Positions 1 through 8,715 of a DNA stretch of 64,000 nucleotides are shown piece after piece. Source of the DNA: Amazonocrinis nigriterrae CENA67 (GTDB lineage: Bacteria > Cyanobacteriota > Cyanobacteriia > Cyanobacteriales > Nostocaceae). The notes beneath the pieces were generated by a model, which was not told the origin of the DNA, did no database searches, and was given only the letters and a program-made list of their open reading frames with translations. Position 1 is the first letter of the stretch; each line of letters opens with the position of its first letter. Both the position numbers and the translations under genes were made by a program. The DNA is taken from the NCBI RefSeq assembly GCF_016056305.1, contig NZ_JAECZC010000056.1, positions 1 to 64,000 of the forward strand, read 5' to 3'.

Positions 1-93
1 GGGCAGGGGGGCAGGGGAGCTGGGGAGATGGGGAATAACTATTGACTATTGACAACTGACAACTGACAACTGACCATTGACCATTGACTAATA
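1..93. repeat. G-rich tract and short tandem heptamer repeats
   Basis: The first 36 bases are a G-rich, near-repetitive tract built from GGGGAG/GGGGCA units. Bases 42-91 are tandem copies of TTGACAACTGAC-like heptamers (CAACTGA, CCATTGA). The same short tandem repeats recur in many gaps of this window and are typical of filamentous heterocystous cyanobacteria. No gene is visible here. Confidence 0.75.
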
Positions 94-164
94 TGTACAT
101 TTTATTGACTGGATTAATGCGATAGTACAGTGCGATCGCTACAATCTTAGGTAAACAATATTTA

Positions 165-881
165 ATGGTACAGCAAATGCTCAGGCGGCTAGTTCAGTGG
201 CTCAAAAGGTTATTCCAACGCTTGTTTGGTGGGCAAAAGACTCCTGCCAATGTGGGCACAGATGTACCAAAACAACCAGCACCACCTCTAACCGACACGG
301 ATCTAGAATTTCTGTTCTCCGAACTTCTTGAAGGCGTGCATCAGGCGCGAGGAGAAGCTTGGGCGTCAAAGTGGCTACAAAACATTGAACATCGTGTGTC
401 CAAAGAACGTTGGTTAGAATGGTTACACCGATTTGGTGAAAGACTGCTAGCATCATCGACACCTAATAATGAATTAGCTGCTCGCTTAGTGCAATTGGGT
501 GAGTTGGGTATCGGCGAAATCGGAGATACTGCTTATGATATTGGGATGCAAGTGTTGACACGCAATCAAGGCGAACCAATATGGGAATATGATGGGCCAG
601 ATGCGGCTAGCACGAGTTTATCGCTGGAAGATAGCTACCCAGTAACAGAACAACTAGGTGAGGGAGAAAACATCCCAGGCGAGGGAGAAAACATTCCAGT
701 AGAGGGAGAATATCAAACTGTCACCCTAGATCAGTTATTTGTGATGTTGCAGCAGGATCAAAACTTGCGCCAACAGATAGCTCAAGAGCTGGCGCTTGAG
801 ACAGACGATCCTGAAGTTATCGTGCAAGAATTGATTAATCAATATAATGCATCCAATCAATCGACTACAGAGCAACCGTAA
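165..881 (+). CDS. Stand-alone N-terminal module of a TPR-CHAT protein
   Basis: A 238-residue protein of unknown function. It opens with a strongly basic amphipathic helix (residues 5-22, LRRLVQWLKRLFQRLF). A helical module at about 42-132 closely matches residues 39-130 of the 1250-residue TPR-CHAT protein encoded next (shared ELLEGVHQ, SxERW, QLGEL and YDIG). A second short motif at 186-213 (TVTLDQLF..LRQQIAQELA) matches residues 308-338 of that protein. Between them is an acidic linker with an internal repeat, GEGENIP (165-178). It has no TPRs and no CHAT domain, so it looks like a tandem duplicate reduced to the N-terminal part, or an adaptor for its neighbour. There is no signal peptide. 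The start could also be the internal Met5, which aligns with the neighbour's start. The gene is certainly real given the paralogy; function is unknown. Confidence 0.85.
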   Translation: MVQQMLRRLVQWLKRLFQRLFGGQKTPANVGTDVPKQPAPPLTDTDLEFLFSELLEGVHQARGEAWASKWLQNIEHRVSKERWLEWLHRFGERLLASSTPNNELAARLVQLGELGIGEIGDTAYDIGMQVLTRNQGEPIWEYDGPDAASTSLSLEDSYPVTEQLGEGENIPGEGENIPVEGEYQTVTLDQLFVMLQQDQNLRQQIAQELALETDDPEVIVQELINQYNASNQSTTEQP

Positions 882-1127
882 TAGTTGTTAATTGTCAGTT
901 GTCAGTTGTCAGTTGTTAATTGTCAGTTGTCAAAAGGCTAAAAGTTAACTTCTTCACCAATTCCCAATTCCCCATGCCCCAACAATAACAACTGACAAAG
1001 TTTTGTATATTTTTTATAACCATACGGCTCTAAACCCTGCTAAATCCAGTAGGTTTTAGGTAATTGCTAATATTTTTAAGACAACGCCGCTACAATCTAG
1101 GAGAAATAAAATCCAAGAGTATGGCAA
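882..1127. repeat. Tandem heptamer repeats between the paralogous pair
   Basis: Bases 883-937 are repeated GTTGTCA/GTCAGTT heptamers, the reverse complement of the repeat at the window's left end. They are followed by CCCAATTCCCC-type sequence. The rest is the AT-rich leader of the TPR-CHAT gene, with AGGAG at 1099-1103. The presence of a leader suggests the two paralogues may have separate promoters. Confidence 0.65.
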
Positions 1128-4100
1128 ATGCTCACGCAGCTAGTGCAGTGGCTTAAAACGTTTTCAAAACGCCCCGTTGGTAGTCAGCAGACTCGCGATC
1201 TCAGGACTGTAAAAGACCAGCAGGTGGTAGAACCACCTCAACTGAGTAATGCGGATCTGGAACTTTTGTTTAACCAGCTGTTGGAAGGTGTACATCAAGG
1301 ACGAGGACAACAGTGGGCAATCAACTACCTACAGCGGATGGAAGATCGGATTAGCCTTGAGCGCTGGATAGATTGGCTGCTGAGCTTTGGTGAAAAATTG
1401 CTTCTATCACCTGCACCGAACCATCAATTAGCAATGCAGATGGTTCAGTTAGGTGAACTTGATATTGGCAAAGTTGGAGAACTTTCCTATGACATTGGCA
1501 TACGGTTGTTAACACTGAACTCAAGTGAATGGTACGAAGATAACGAGGAGCCACAAACTGAAACTAGTACCACTGAAGATTTTGAAGCATCTGAAACTCT
1601 GTTCAATTCTCCAGGACAAGAGTTGATACGTAATTTAGGTGAGCTGTTATGGGAGTCTGACGATTTAGAAGTCGAACCCACAAGTGCAGTACCTGAAATT
1701 TCTACTCCTGAAGAAATTTCAGCCGAGAACATAAAAGAGGTGATTTGGGAATATCAAGCAGAACCAATTGAAACTACAGCTGTACCCGATTTTGTTGCTG
1801 ATGAAGATGCAACGGAGAACTCACAGGAATGGGTGTATGAAGCAGCGGCTGAAACTGCGACTTCCATACCTCTGCTACCTCCTGCTGAGGAAGATGTGAT
1901 CACCAACTTAAGCGAATTGTCTTTTGAGTATGAAGTGAGAAAAACTGAAATTACACCAGCAGAGCTTTTCGCTCATACCTTGGAGGCTGGTGTAGCAAAC
2001 TTCTCAGGAGACGGAACTTGGGATCAGTCTTTGGCGAATTTAGAGCCAAATGTAGCTTACACCTTAGATGAATTGTTGGTGAGGTTAGATCAAAGTGCCC
2101 ATTTAGTTCAGCAGCTTGCTTCTAATTTGGCAACTCAAACCAGCCATACTTCACTCAATCAATCGAATGCAGCTATAGAAGCACAAGCTTGGTTTTATCA
2201 AGGTTTGCAACAAGCTAAAACTGGAGATTTGTTAAGAGCGATCGCATCTTACGACCAAGCTATAGAATTAAATCCTGATGCGTATGAATACTGGTTTAAT
2301 CGCGGGTTGACGCTGTTTCATTTAAAACATTTTACCGAGGCGATCGCATCTTATAACCAAGCCATAGAACTCAAACCCGATTACTACAAAGCTTGGTACA
2401 ATCGGGGCGGCACTTTGGGCGAATTAGGACTATTTGACGAAGCGATCGCTTCTTTTGAACAAGCCATAGAAATCCAGCCAGATCACCCAGAAGCTTGGGC
2501 TGGTAAGGGTTTGGCACTGTTGAAGTTAGGGCGGCTGTGGGAAGCAGTTGCTAGTTATGACCAAGCTTTGCTACTACAACCCCAAGACCAGGAAAATTGG
2601 TATTTCCGAGGTGTGGCTTTGGCTGTCAGCGAGCAACATGAAGAAGCGATCGCTTCTTACGACCAAGCGCTGGCAATTCAACCAGACTACCACGAAGTTT
2701 GGATTGACCGGGGTGTTGTGCTGTTTAATTTAAAACGCTGGTCAGATGCGATCGCTTCCTGGGATAAAGCACTTGCAAGTCAGCCTGATTTCTACTTAGC
2801 TTGGTACAACCGGGGTATAGCTTTGGATAATTTGGGACGGCGAACTGAAGCGATCACCTCTTATCACAAAGCTATAACTATTAAACCTGATTTTCACTTA
2901 GCTTGGTACAATCAGGCAGTAGCACTGTTTTATTTAAAACAATTTACCCAGGCGATCGTCTCTTACGACAACGCTTTACAAATCAAACTTGATTATTGGG
3001 AAGCTTGGATTGGTCGAGGTACTGCTGCGGGTCATTTAGATAATGTTGACCTCTCCTTATCCACTGACATAGCGCTAACAAATCCTGCATTGCAGCAGGG
3101 AGGCTATGAAGGTAGACTGGCCAGCTACGAGGAAGGATTGAAACACGTCCGTTCGGATACCCATCCTGAAGGTTGGGGTAGGTTACATTTAGCGATCGCT
3201 AATGCCTATTATGACCGAGGTAGGAAACATTACACATCCTATGATGATTGGTATCAAGCCCTAAATGAATATAATCAGGCATTATCAACCCTGACAAGTG
3301 AAGATTTTCCAGAGTTACATCTGGAGGTTGTGCAATCTATGATTAAAGTCCTTCTGAGTTTGGGAGAAATAGCACAAGCACAAGAATTACAGGAATACAG
3401 CGCAGATATATTGCAACAATTACTCAGTGAACCAACTCGCTCTCATGAAAGTAAAAAACAGTTGGCTCTTAAATTTGCAGGCATTAGGCAATTAGCAGTT
3501 GATTTATATGTAGAATACGGTGATTTAGTAGAAGCTTGGGAAATGGCAGAACTGGGCAAAAACTCATGTTTAACCTGGCTGCTAGATGATTGGAAGGAAG
3601 AAATTTACTCACCTAGATATGACTCAGTTCAACAATTACTTAATCCGACTACAGCAATTATTTATTGGCATATTAGCCCAGTCGGTTTAAACACTTTTAT
3701 TATTAAAGACCAAGCGCCATCACCCATTCTGGTTTTTATACCCATACAAAATGTAGGAACTATAGGAACCACTACCTATTTCAATGAATTGCCTTTACCT
3801 GAAGCAGTGAGACGCTTGATTAAATTTGAAGATTGGCTAGAAGATTGGAATCAGACCCACGAAGGATATCGTAGTCAAGCTCCAGATTATCACAATAAAA
3901 GCAGCCATTCCTGGCGATTAGAGATGGAACAGAGGCTACTAAAATTAAAAGATATCCTCCAAATTTCTACAATTGAACAGGAACTAGAAGGAATTACCCA
4001 ATTAATTTTAATTCCTCACCGGGAATTGCACAGATTACCTCTTCATGCACTTTTTTCTCTTTCTTCCTACCAAGAATATTTGCCAAATCTAGAATCAAAT

Positions 4101-4880
4101 TTTGCGATTTCTTATCTACCTAGTGTCCAAATAGGTTTATCGTTAAAGAATACAAATACAGGGCAATTTTTTGAACAGAAGTTACTCATTGTTGAATATC
4201 CAAATAACACAAGTTCTTCTACATTTAACTTTGCCAATTTAGAATCTGAAGTTGTTAGCCAAATGTTCAATAGCCGCCAACGCATCCAGGGAGAAAAAGC
4301 TAATAAAAATATTGTGGAAAGTGCTTTATTTAATAATTATTATAATATCTTTCATTTTACAGGACATGTTACCAACAATTGCCGTGAGCCTCAAAAATCA
4401 GAATTAGCTTTAGCAGGAGAAGATAAGCTCACTTTAGAAAATATTTACCAAGGCAATTTAGCTACTTATAGCTTGGTTACTCTCTCAGCTTGTGAAACAA
4501 CTAGCAACCAGACTATTACTACTGAATATGTCGGTTTAGTCAATGGTTTTCTCTGGCGGGGAATTCCCCATGTAGTAAGTACTCTTTGGACTGTAGAATC
4601 TTCTGCTAGTGCTTTGGTGATCATCGAATTTTATCGAAGATTACAGCAAGAGAATTCGCCAACCACTGCTTTGGCAAAAGCAACGCTATGGCTGAAAGAA
4701 TTAACTGCTGGAGAATTGGCGAAATGGTATGAAGAGTTATTAAATAATGTGCAGATTGAAGATTTAAAAGTTAGGGCTTATTTAGCAACACATCTGTATA
4801 AAAATAGTAAAATGCCGTCAAATAAAAAGCTTTATAGTCATCCTTACTATTGGGCTGCGTTTACCATATCGGGTAAATAG
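1128..4880 (+). CDS. TPR-CHAT (caspase-like) protein
   Basis: A 1250-residue multidomain protein. Residues 1-130 hold the N-terminal helical module shared with the preceding gene. Residues 130-305 are an acidic, low-complexity linker. The second shared motif is at 308-338. About eight TPR repeats run from 352 to 632 (W-x-G or W-x-N-R-G starts and AIASYDQAL-type helices). A helical stretch follows, then a C-terminal CHAT domain whose presumed catalytic dyad is His1080 (HFTGH) and Cys1122 (LSACET). CHAT domains are caspase/separase-type cysteine peptidases, and TPR-CHAT proteins are common in filamentous cyanobacteria; in other bacteria they act as triggered proteases. The TPRs probably bind a partner that controls the peptidase. 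There is no signal peptide, so it is likely cytoplasmic. The substrate is unknown; the adjacent short paralogue is an obvious candidate partner or target. Confidence 0.93.
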   Translation: MLTQLVQWLKTFSKRPVGSQQTRDLRTVKDQQVVEPPQLSNADLELLFNQLLEGVHQGRGQQWAINYLQRMEDRISLERWIDWLLSFGEKLLLSPAPNHQLAMQMVQLGELDIGKVGELSYDIGIRLLTLNSSEWYEDNEEPQTETSTTEDFEASETLFNSPGQELIRNLGELLWESDDLEVEPTSAVPEISTPEEISAENIKEVIWEYQAEPIETTAVPDFVADEDATENSQEWVYEAAAETATSIPLLPPAEEDVITNLSELSFEYEVRKTEITPAELFAHTLEAGVANFSGDGTWDQSLANLEPNVAYTLDELLVRLDQSAHLVQQLASNLATQTSHTSLNQSNAAIEAQAWFYQGLQQAKTGDLLRAIASYDQAIELNPDAYEYWFNRGLTLFHLKHFTEAIASYNQAIELKPDYYKAWYNRGGTLGELGLFDEAIASFEQAIEIQPDHPEAWAGKGLALLKLGRLWEAVASYDQALLLQPQDQENWYFRGVALAVSEQHEEAIASYDQALAIQPDYHEVWIDRGVVLFNLKRWSDAIASWDKALASQPDFYLAWYNRGIALDNLGRRTEAITSYHKAITIKPDFHLAWYNQAVALFYLKQFTQAIVSYDNALQIKLDYWEAWIGRGTAAGHLDNVDLSLSTDIALTNPALQQGGYEGRLASYEEGLKHVRSDTHPEGWGRLHLAIANAYYDRGRKHYTSYDDWYQALNEYNQALSTLTSEDFPELHLEVVQSMIKVLLSLGEIAQAQELQEYSADILQQLLSEPTRSHESKKQLALKFAGIRQLAVDLYVEYGDLVEAWEMAELGKNSCLTWLLDDWKEEIYSPRYDSVQQLLNPTTAIIYWHISPVGLNTFIIKDQAPSPILVFIPIQNVGTIGTTTYFNELPLPEAVRRLIKFEDWLEDWNQTHEGYRSQAPDYHNKSSHSWRLEMEQRLLKLKDILQISTIEQELEGITQLILIPHRELHRLPLHALFSLSSYQEYLPNLESNFAISYLPSVQIGLSLKNTNTGQFFEQKLLIVEYPNNTSSSTFNFANLESEVVSQMFNSRQRIQGEKANKNIVESALFNNYYNIFHFTGHVTNNCREPQKSELALAGEDKLTLENIYQGNLATYSLVTLSACETTSNQTITTEYVGLVNGFLWRGIPHVVSTLWTVESSASALVIIEFYRRLQQENSPTTALAKATLWLKELTAGELAKWYEELLNNVQIEDLKVRAYLATHLYKNSKMPSNKKLYSHPYYWAAFTISGK

Positions 4881-5438
4881 GAAACAAGAGGTTTGAAAGC
4901 CCTTTGGTATCTTTGTTTTATGCTTAGTCCTTGTCTTCAACTGTATGGAGCGTGTGGCATTTTGCGATCGCGCTTTTCTGGTTCCTTGGGGAATATATCT
5001 TTAAATAGTCTCCATTCTAGATTGCTTAATCCTTCAAATCGTCTAGTCATACCCTGATACAACTTACCGTTATCAACAGTAGATTATCATATTGCTGGTA
5101 TTAGTGGGATAGGTTCATTAACGCTGGTGGCTTATGTAATTTTGGGAGCTTTTGCAGGCGTTTTTTACTCATTCTGAAATAAACGCAGATTAGCCGGATT
5201 ACTCCAGGAAAACTAACCGTTATGAGTCAGCCACCCGTCAATCCAAAAAATTTTCTTTTCCATCGTTTATACACCAGCCTTGTGTCACGAAACAATAAGT
5301 CGCACATCGCATCAAGGCTACTATAAAAAAGTTCTGCCTAAATCATTCCATAAGTAGAAATTGTATAGCACGTATATCTTTTGCTCGACAGAGGTAAATT
5401 ATTTATCAAACTTTTACACTGGGGTATCGCCAACTCTA
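4881..5438. other. Gap with possible gene remnant
   Basis: No intact gene is seen. One frame (5058-5177) is open to a stop and reads as a hydrophobic tail (HIAGISGIGSLTLVAYVILG and on to FAGVFYSF), but it has no usable start after the stop at 5055, so it may be the end of a decayed membrane-protein gene. The rest is AT-rich without clear signals. Confidence 0.35.
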
Positions 5439-5645
5439 ATACCGTTTCTCTGTGAAGATGCACTTAATTTTATGAAACGAACCGCCCTTCGGGTTCAGCA
5501 GTGACGCTCCTGCGTCGCTAACGCTGCGCTAACGCAATCGACGCAAGGCCCCAAGATTGCGACTGCTTCACAAAGAACTCAAAGTACACAAAGAAAGAGA
5601 GAAGAAATTAGAAGAGTGCAAGCTTATAGAATAGAGAATTGGTAT
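5439..5645. mobile_element. MITE-like element, ends ATACCRWTTC (copy 1 of 3)
   Basis: A 207-bp non-coding element with terminal inverted repeats: it opens ATACCGTTTCTCTGTGAAG, and its right end reads ATACCAATTCTCTAT on the other strand. The inside carries the CACAAAGAAAGAGAG tract also found in the copy at 61457-61650. Relatives lie at 59578-59680 and 61457-61650. It contains a secondary hairpin insertion at 5497-5567. Confidence 0.6.
5497..5567. repeat. Small hairpin repeat inserted in the MITE
   Basis: A 71-bp GC-rich block bounded by AGCAGT and ACTGCT, lying in an AT-richer MITE. Its right boundary (GCGACTGCTTCACAAAG) resembles those of the blocks at 61523-61601 and 63651-63694 (GCGACTGYCGTCRCAAAG). 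It is probably a separate small dispersed palindromic element. Confidence 0.5.
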
Positions 5646-5756
5646 AAATCAGGAGAAAACCATTCATAGTTTAGTTGCAAAGACTTTTGGGTATGGAAAA
5701 ACTTCAAAATGCATAAATAAATCCTACTTTGCAAACATCGTAATCTCCTACTAATT

Positions 5757-7058
5757 ATGCATCCACCTATTACCCCATTAATTCCCCCAGAACATTTAGG
5801 ATTGAATGGAGAAGATAAGCAAAGTGGTTTAGCAAAACACAATCAATCCCTAACTTATGACTTATTTGCACCAGAAATAATTGCTAATCCCTATCCATTG
5901 TACAAACGTATCCGCGAAGAAGATCCAGTTCACTATGAAGCATCCTTGGGCTACTGGATTTTAACTCGGTATCAAGATGTAGAAGCTGCCTTGCGAGATG
6001 AACGGCTTAGTGCGAACCGACGGACTTTATTTATTCAGCAATTGGGCAATCTAGATGTCAGTTTGATTCAAAACTTTTTGCAACTGGCGGATAACTCGAT
6101 GATTGAAAAAGATCCACCTGATCACTCGCGGATGCGGAAACTAGCGAATCAAGGCTTTACAACCCGTGCTTTAGAAAGCTGGCGGGGCATTATTCAAAAA
6201 ACGACTGATACCTTATTAGATCAAGTGCAACATCAGGGTTATATGGATATTGTCTCTGACCTATCTGTACCCTTACCTAGCTTAATTATCGCCAAGATTT
6301 TTGGTGTACCAGAAAGCGATCGCGCTAACCTAATTCAGTGGGCAACGGATATCAGTTCTTTCTGGGGCGTTCCATCTGGTAACAATATAGAAGAATTGGC
6401 GCAAAAAGCTGATACTAGTGCTGCTCAATTCACGGCTTTCATTAACCAACTCGTAGCTGAACGCCGTCAAAAACCAGGAACAGATATGATTAGCTTGCTG
6501 ACAATGGCTTACACAGAGCAAAACCTGGATTTTGCAGAATTACCTTCCCTGTGCATTCTCATTCTCAATGCTGGCCGTTCAACTACTACTCATTTAATCC
6601 CCAATGGGGTATCAGCTTTGCTCAATCATCCCCAACAGCTACAGAAACTCAAGGATAATCCCGCCCTCATATCATCAGCTATTGAAGAAATCATCCGCTA
6701 TGACAGTTCGGTGTCCTTTGTATTTCGCATTGCCAAAGAAGATATAGAAATTGGTGGTCAAAAAATTCTCGCAGGTAGTGTGATTGCTTTGGGATTAGGA
6801 GCAGCTAATCACGACCCAGCAAAATTTACTCTAGCAGACAATTTTGATATTGAGCGATCGCCTAATGAACATTTAGGGTTTGGCCCTGGTATCCATTTCT
6901 GTCTAGGTGCAGTTTTGGCTCGGATGGAATTAAATATTTGTTTCTCTACTTTGTTGAAGCGGTTCCCAAATCTTCAGTTTGATTCGACAAGACCCGCTCT
7001 TCCCCGTCGTAATACCTTTGTTTTAAAGGGATTTGATGCTTTACATGTGCGGTTCTAG
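5757..7058 (+). CDS. Cytochrome P450
   Basis: A 433-residue soluble bacterial-type P450 with no membrane anchor. The heme-binding loop is FGPGIHFCLG with Cys382 as the axial thiolate ligand. The ExxR pair is Glu311-Arg314. The I-helix oxygen-activation motif is A272-G-R-S-T-T. It would hydroxylate or otherwise oxidise a small organic molecule using electrons from ferredoxin; the substrate cannot be read from sequence. It is a single gene with no redox partner or biosynthetic cluster nearby. Length is slightly above the usual 400-420 because of a Pro-rich N-terminal extension. The start is the first ATG after an upstream stop; no strong Shine-Dalgarno site is visible. Confidence 0.95.
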   Translation: MHPPITPLIPPEHLGLNGEDKQSGLAKHNQSLTYDLFAPEIIANPYPLYKRIREEDPVHYEASLGYWILTRYQDVEAALRDERLSANRRTLFIQQLGNLDVSLIQNFLQLADNSMIEKDPPDHSRMRKLANQGFTTRALESWRGIIQKTTDTLLDQVQHQGYMDIVSDLSVPLPSLIIAKIFGVPESDRANLIQWATDISSFWGVPSGNNIEELAQKADTSAAQFTAFINQLVAERRQKPGTDMISLLTMAYTEQNLDFAELPSLCILILNAGRSTTTHLIPNGVSALLNHPQQLQKLKDNPALISSAIEEIIRYDSSVSFVFRIAKEDIEIGGQKILAGSVIALGLGAANHDPAKFTLADNFDIERSPNEHLGFGPGIHFCLGAVLARMELNICFSTLLKRFPNLQFDSTRPALPRRNTFVLKGFDALHVRF

Positions 7059-7218
7059 TGAACAATGCGTCAAGAATTGAAGGTAAAAAACGTGAGTTCG
7101 ATGACCTCTCCCTCCCGGCCTCCCTCTCCTAAAAGGCGCTAAGGTGTACACACTTTGTCTGAATTTGAAATGGAATCAGGGTTTTACCCCACCCTAACCC
7201 TGCCCTTATCAAGGGGAG

Positions 7219-7259
7219 CCACTGCGTTGGGCGGCTTTGCCGACTTGAAGCAAGTGGCG
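7219..7259. repeat. Small hairpin repeat (GTTGGGCGGCTTTGCCGACTTG)
   Basis: A 41-bp block bounded by CCACT and AGTGG with the core GTTGGGCGGCTTTGCC then GACTTGAAG. The same core, with one base changed, occurs at 63661-63685, where it interrupts a MITE. It is therefore a dispersed mobile-like repeat rather than part of either host sequence. Confidence 0.6.
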
Positions 7260-7299
7260 TGAGGGAACTAGATTTTCAATTTTTCCCCCCTTGATAAGG

Positions 7300-7493
7300 C
7301 AGGGCTGTTTCGTTCCCTAAAATAGGTAAAATTGCAAGATTCAGACAGATAAAAATTGAGAGCAAGCGCACAATTTTAGTAAAAATCCTTGCGCCTTCAA
7401 CCCAAAATAGGCGATTTTTCTTTGCGTCTTTGCGCCTTTGCGTGAGATTATCCTCTTGACAAAATCCTAATCTGAGCGAATGAAACAGCCCTG
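7300..7493. mobile_element. MITE, family 1, copy A, with 10-bp target duplication
   Basis: A 194-bp element with ends CAGGGCTGTTTCGTTCCC and, on the other strand, CAGGGCTGTTTCATTCGC. It is flanked by a direct duplication CTTGATAAGG (7290-7299 and 7494-7503). It has no coding capacity. A second copy in opposite orientation is at 63591-63831. Duplications of 10-12 bp fit mobilisation by an IS4-type transposase supplied elsewhere; that is inference. Confidence 0.8.
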
Positions 7494-7661
7494 CTTGATA
7501 AGGGGGGATTAAGGGGGGTAATACGACAAAGTGTGTACACGGTAGGGCGTGTGTGGGAAAGGGAAAAAGGTGCAAGCGTTGCTCACACCCTTCCTCCTGT
7601 GCAAAGACATCAAGATATAGTTTTGCGTCTTTGCGTCTAATGGATGAAATCGTTTTGGGAT

Positions 7662-8300
7662 TTACTTGTTAGGTTGGGGAGTTAACCGTAAATATGGCTT
7701 GACTTCCTCATAACCTTTGGGGAATTTTTCTTTGAGGACTTCTGGATCTTTGAGAGAGGGGACAATTACTACATCATCGCCATCTTTCCAATCAGCTGGT
7801 GTAGCTACGCTGTAATTATCAGTTAATTGCAGCGAATCAATGACGCGCAAAAGTTCATCAAAGTTGCGTCCAGTGCTGGGGGGATAGGTGAAAGTGAGAC
7901 GCAGTTTTTTGTTGGGGTCAATAACAAAAACAGATCGCACTGTTACAGCGGCGTTAGCATTGGGATGAATCATGTCGTAAAGGTCAGAAACTTGACGATC
8001 CGCATCTGCCAAAATTGGGTAGTTGAGACTGGTGTTTTGAGTTTCTTCGATATCTCCCACCCATCCATTGTGGGATTCTACACTATCAACGCTCAGAGCG
8101 ATCGCTTTAACGTTACGCTTGTCAAATTCTGGTTTGAGTTTGGCAACTGTACCTAATTCTGTTGTGCAAACAGGTGTAAAGTCAGCAGGATGAGAAAACA
8201 GCACTACCCAGCTGTCACCCGCCCATTCGTAAAAATCTATGTCGCCATGTGTGGAGGCTTGCTTAAAGTTTGGTACTGTATCACCAAGACGGAGAGCCAT
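7662..8300 (-). CDS. 1-Cys peroxiredoxin (Prx6 type)
   Basis: A 212-residue peroxidase that reduces hydrogen peroxide and organic hydroperoxides. The peroxidatic Cys45 lies in PADFTPVCTTE, the Prx6-type active site, and it is the only cysteine in the protein, so recycling needs an outside thiol. The C-terminal extension (about 150-212, ADWKDGDDVVIVPSL..) is characteristic of the 1-Cys subfamily. The start at 8300 (MALRLGD) is chosen over the longer frame to 8366 because family members begin here and AGGGA lies 8 bases upstream. It is monocistronic, next to the nested repeats. Confidence 0.95.
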   Translation of the reverse strand: MALRLGDTVPNFKQASTHGDIDFYEWAGDSWVVLFSHPADFTPVCTTELGTVAKLKPEFDKRNVKAIALSVDSVESHNGWVGDIEETQNTSLNYPILADADRQVSDLYDMIHPNANAAVTVRSVFVIDPNKKLRLTFTYPPSTGRNFDELLRVIDSLQLTDNYSVATPADWKDGDDVVIVPSLKDPEVLKEKFPKGYEEVKPYLRLTPQPNK

Positions 8301-8715
8301 GAGAGATTCCCTGTAGTAAATAAGGCATGTGTCTTCTATTTTGCCATGATGACATAAAACCCTCATTCACCAATCGGGCATTAGCAGTTTGAAACAAAAT
8401 TTTAAGTTGTCAGCATATTTATTAGGGAGTGGGGAGTAGGGAATAGGGAGTGGGGGATATTCTTTTTTAAGTTTGGTTGTGGAATTTTTCCCTGAATGGC
8501 TGGGTTGAAAAGCCTACTTTGACAAATATCGATGTAGATAGGTCATGCCTAATGCCTGACGATGAAATTTTTTATTAGGACTTTGTTATAAGTATTAACA
8601 AATTTTTAACTGCCTATGATGATATTCATATTTCTCATTATTGTCAAAGCAACTCTAGCACCCATTTGGCAAAAGCTGCTGTTGTATGCGTTGAATTAGG
8701 CTAAAATTAGCAGGG
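8301..8715. other. Non-coding gap
   Basis: It contains a G-rich tandem repeat (8425-8455, GGGAGTGGGGAGTAGGGAATAGGGAG type). The remainder is AT-rich with no clear gene, hairpin or promoter that I can support. Confidence 0.4.

Larger units (their letters stand above)
7144..7540. mobile_element. Outer element with 16-bp perfect inverted ends
   Basis: The ends are GTGTACACACTTTGTC (7144-7159) and its exact reverse complement GACAAAGTGTGTACAC (7525-7540). No transposase frame lies between them, so this would be a non-autonomous element or remnant. It also holds CCTTATCAAGG and CCTTGATAAGG tracts. Two other repeats sit inside it. No clear target duplication was found at the outer ends. Confidence 0.5.
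7059..7661. other. Gap made of nested repeats
   Basis: No gene. The gap is almost entirely repeat DNA: a 16-bp perfect inverted repeat enclosing about 400 bp (7144-7540), a small hairpin element (7219-7259) and a MITE with target duplication (7300-7493). Reading frames crossing this gap are translations of the repeats. Confidence 0.7.

Noticed and set aside
7276-7575. 99-codon minus-strand frame next to the peroxiredoxin gene
   Set aside because: It lies entirely in the nested repeat elements.
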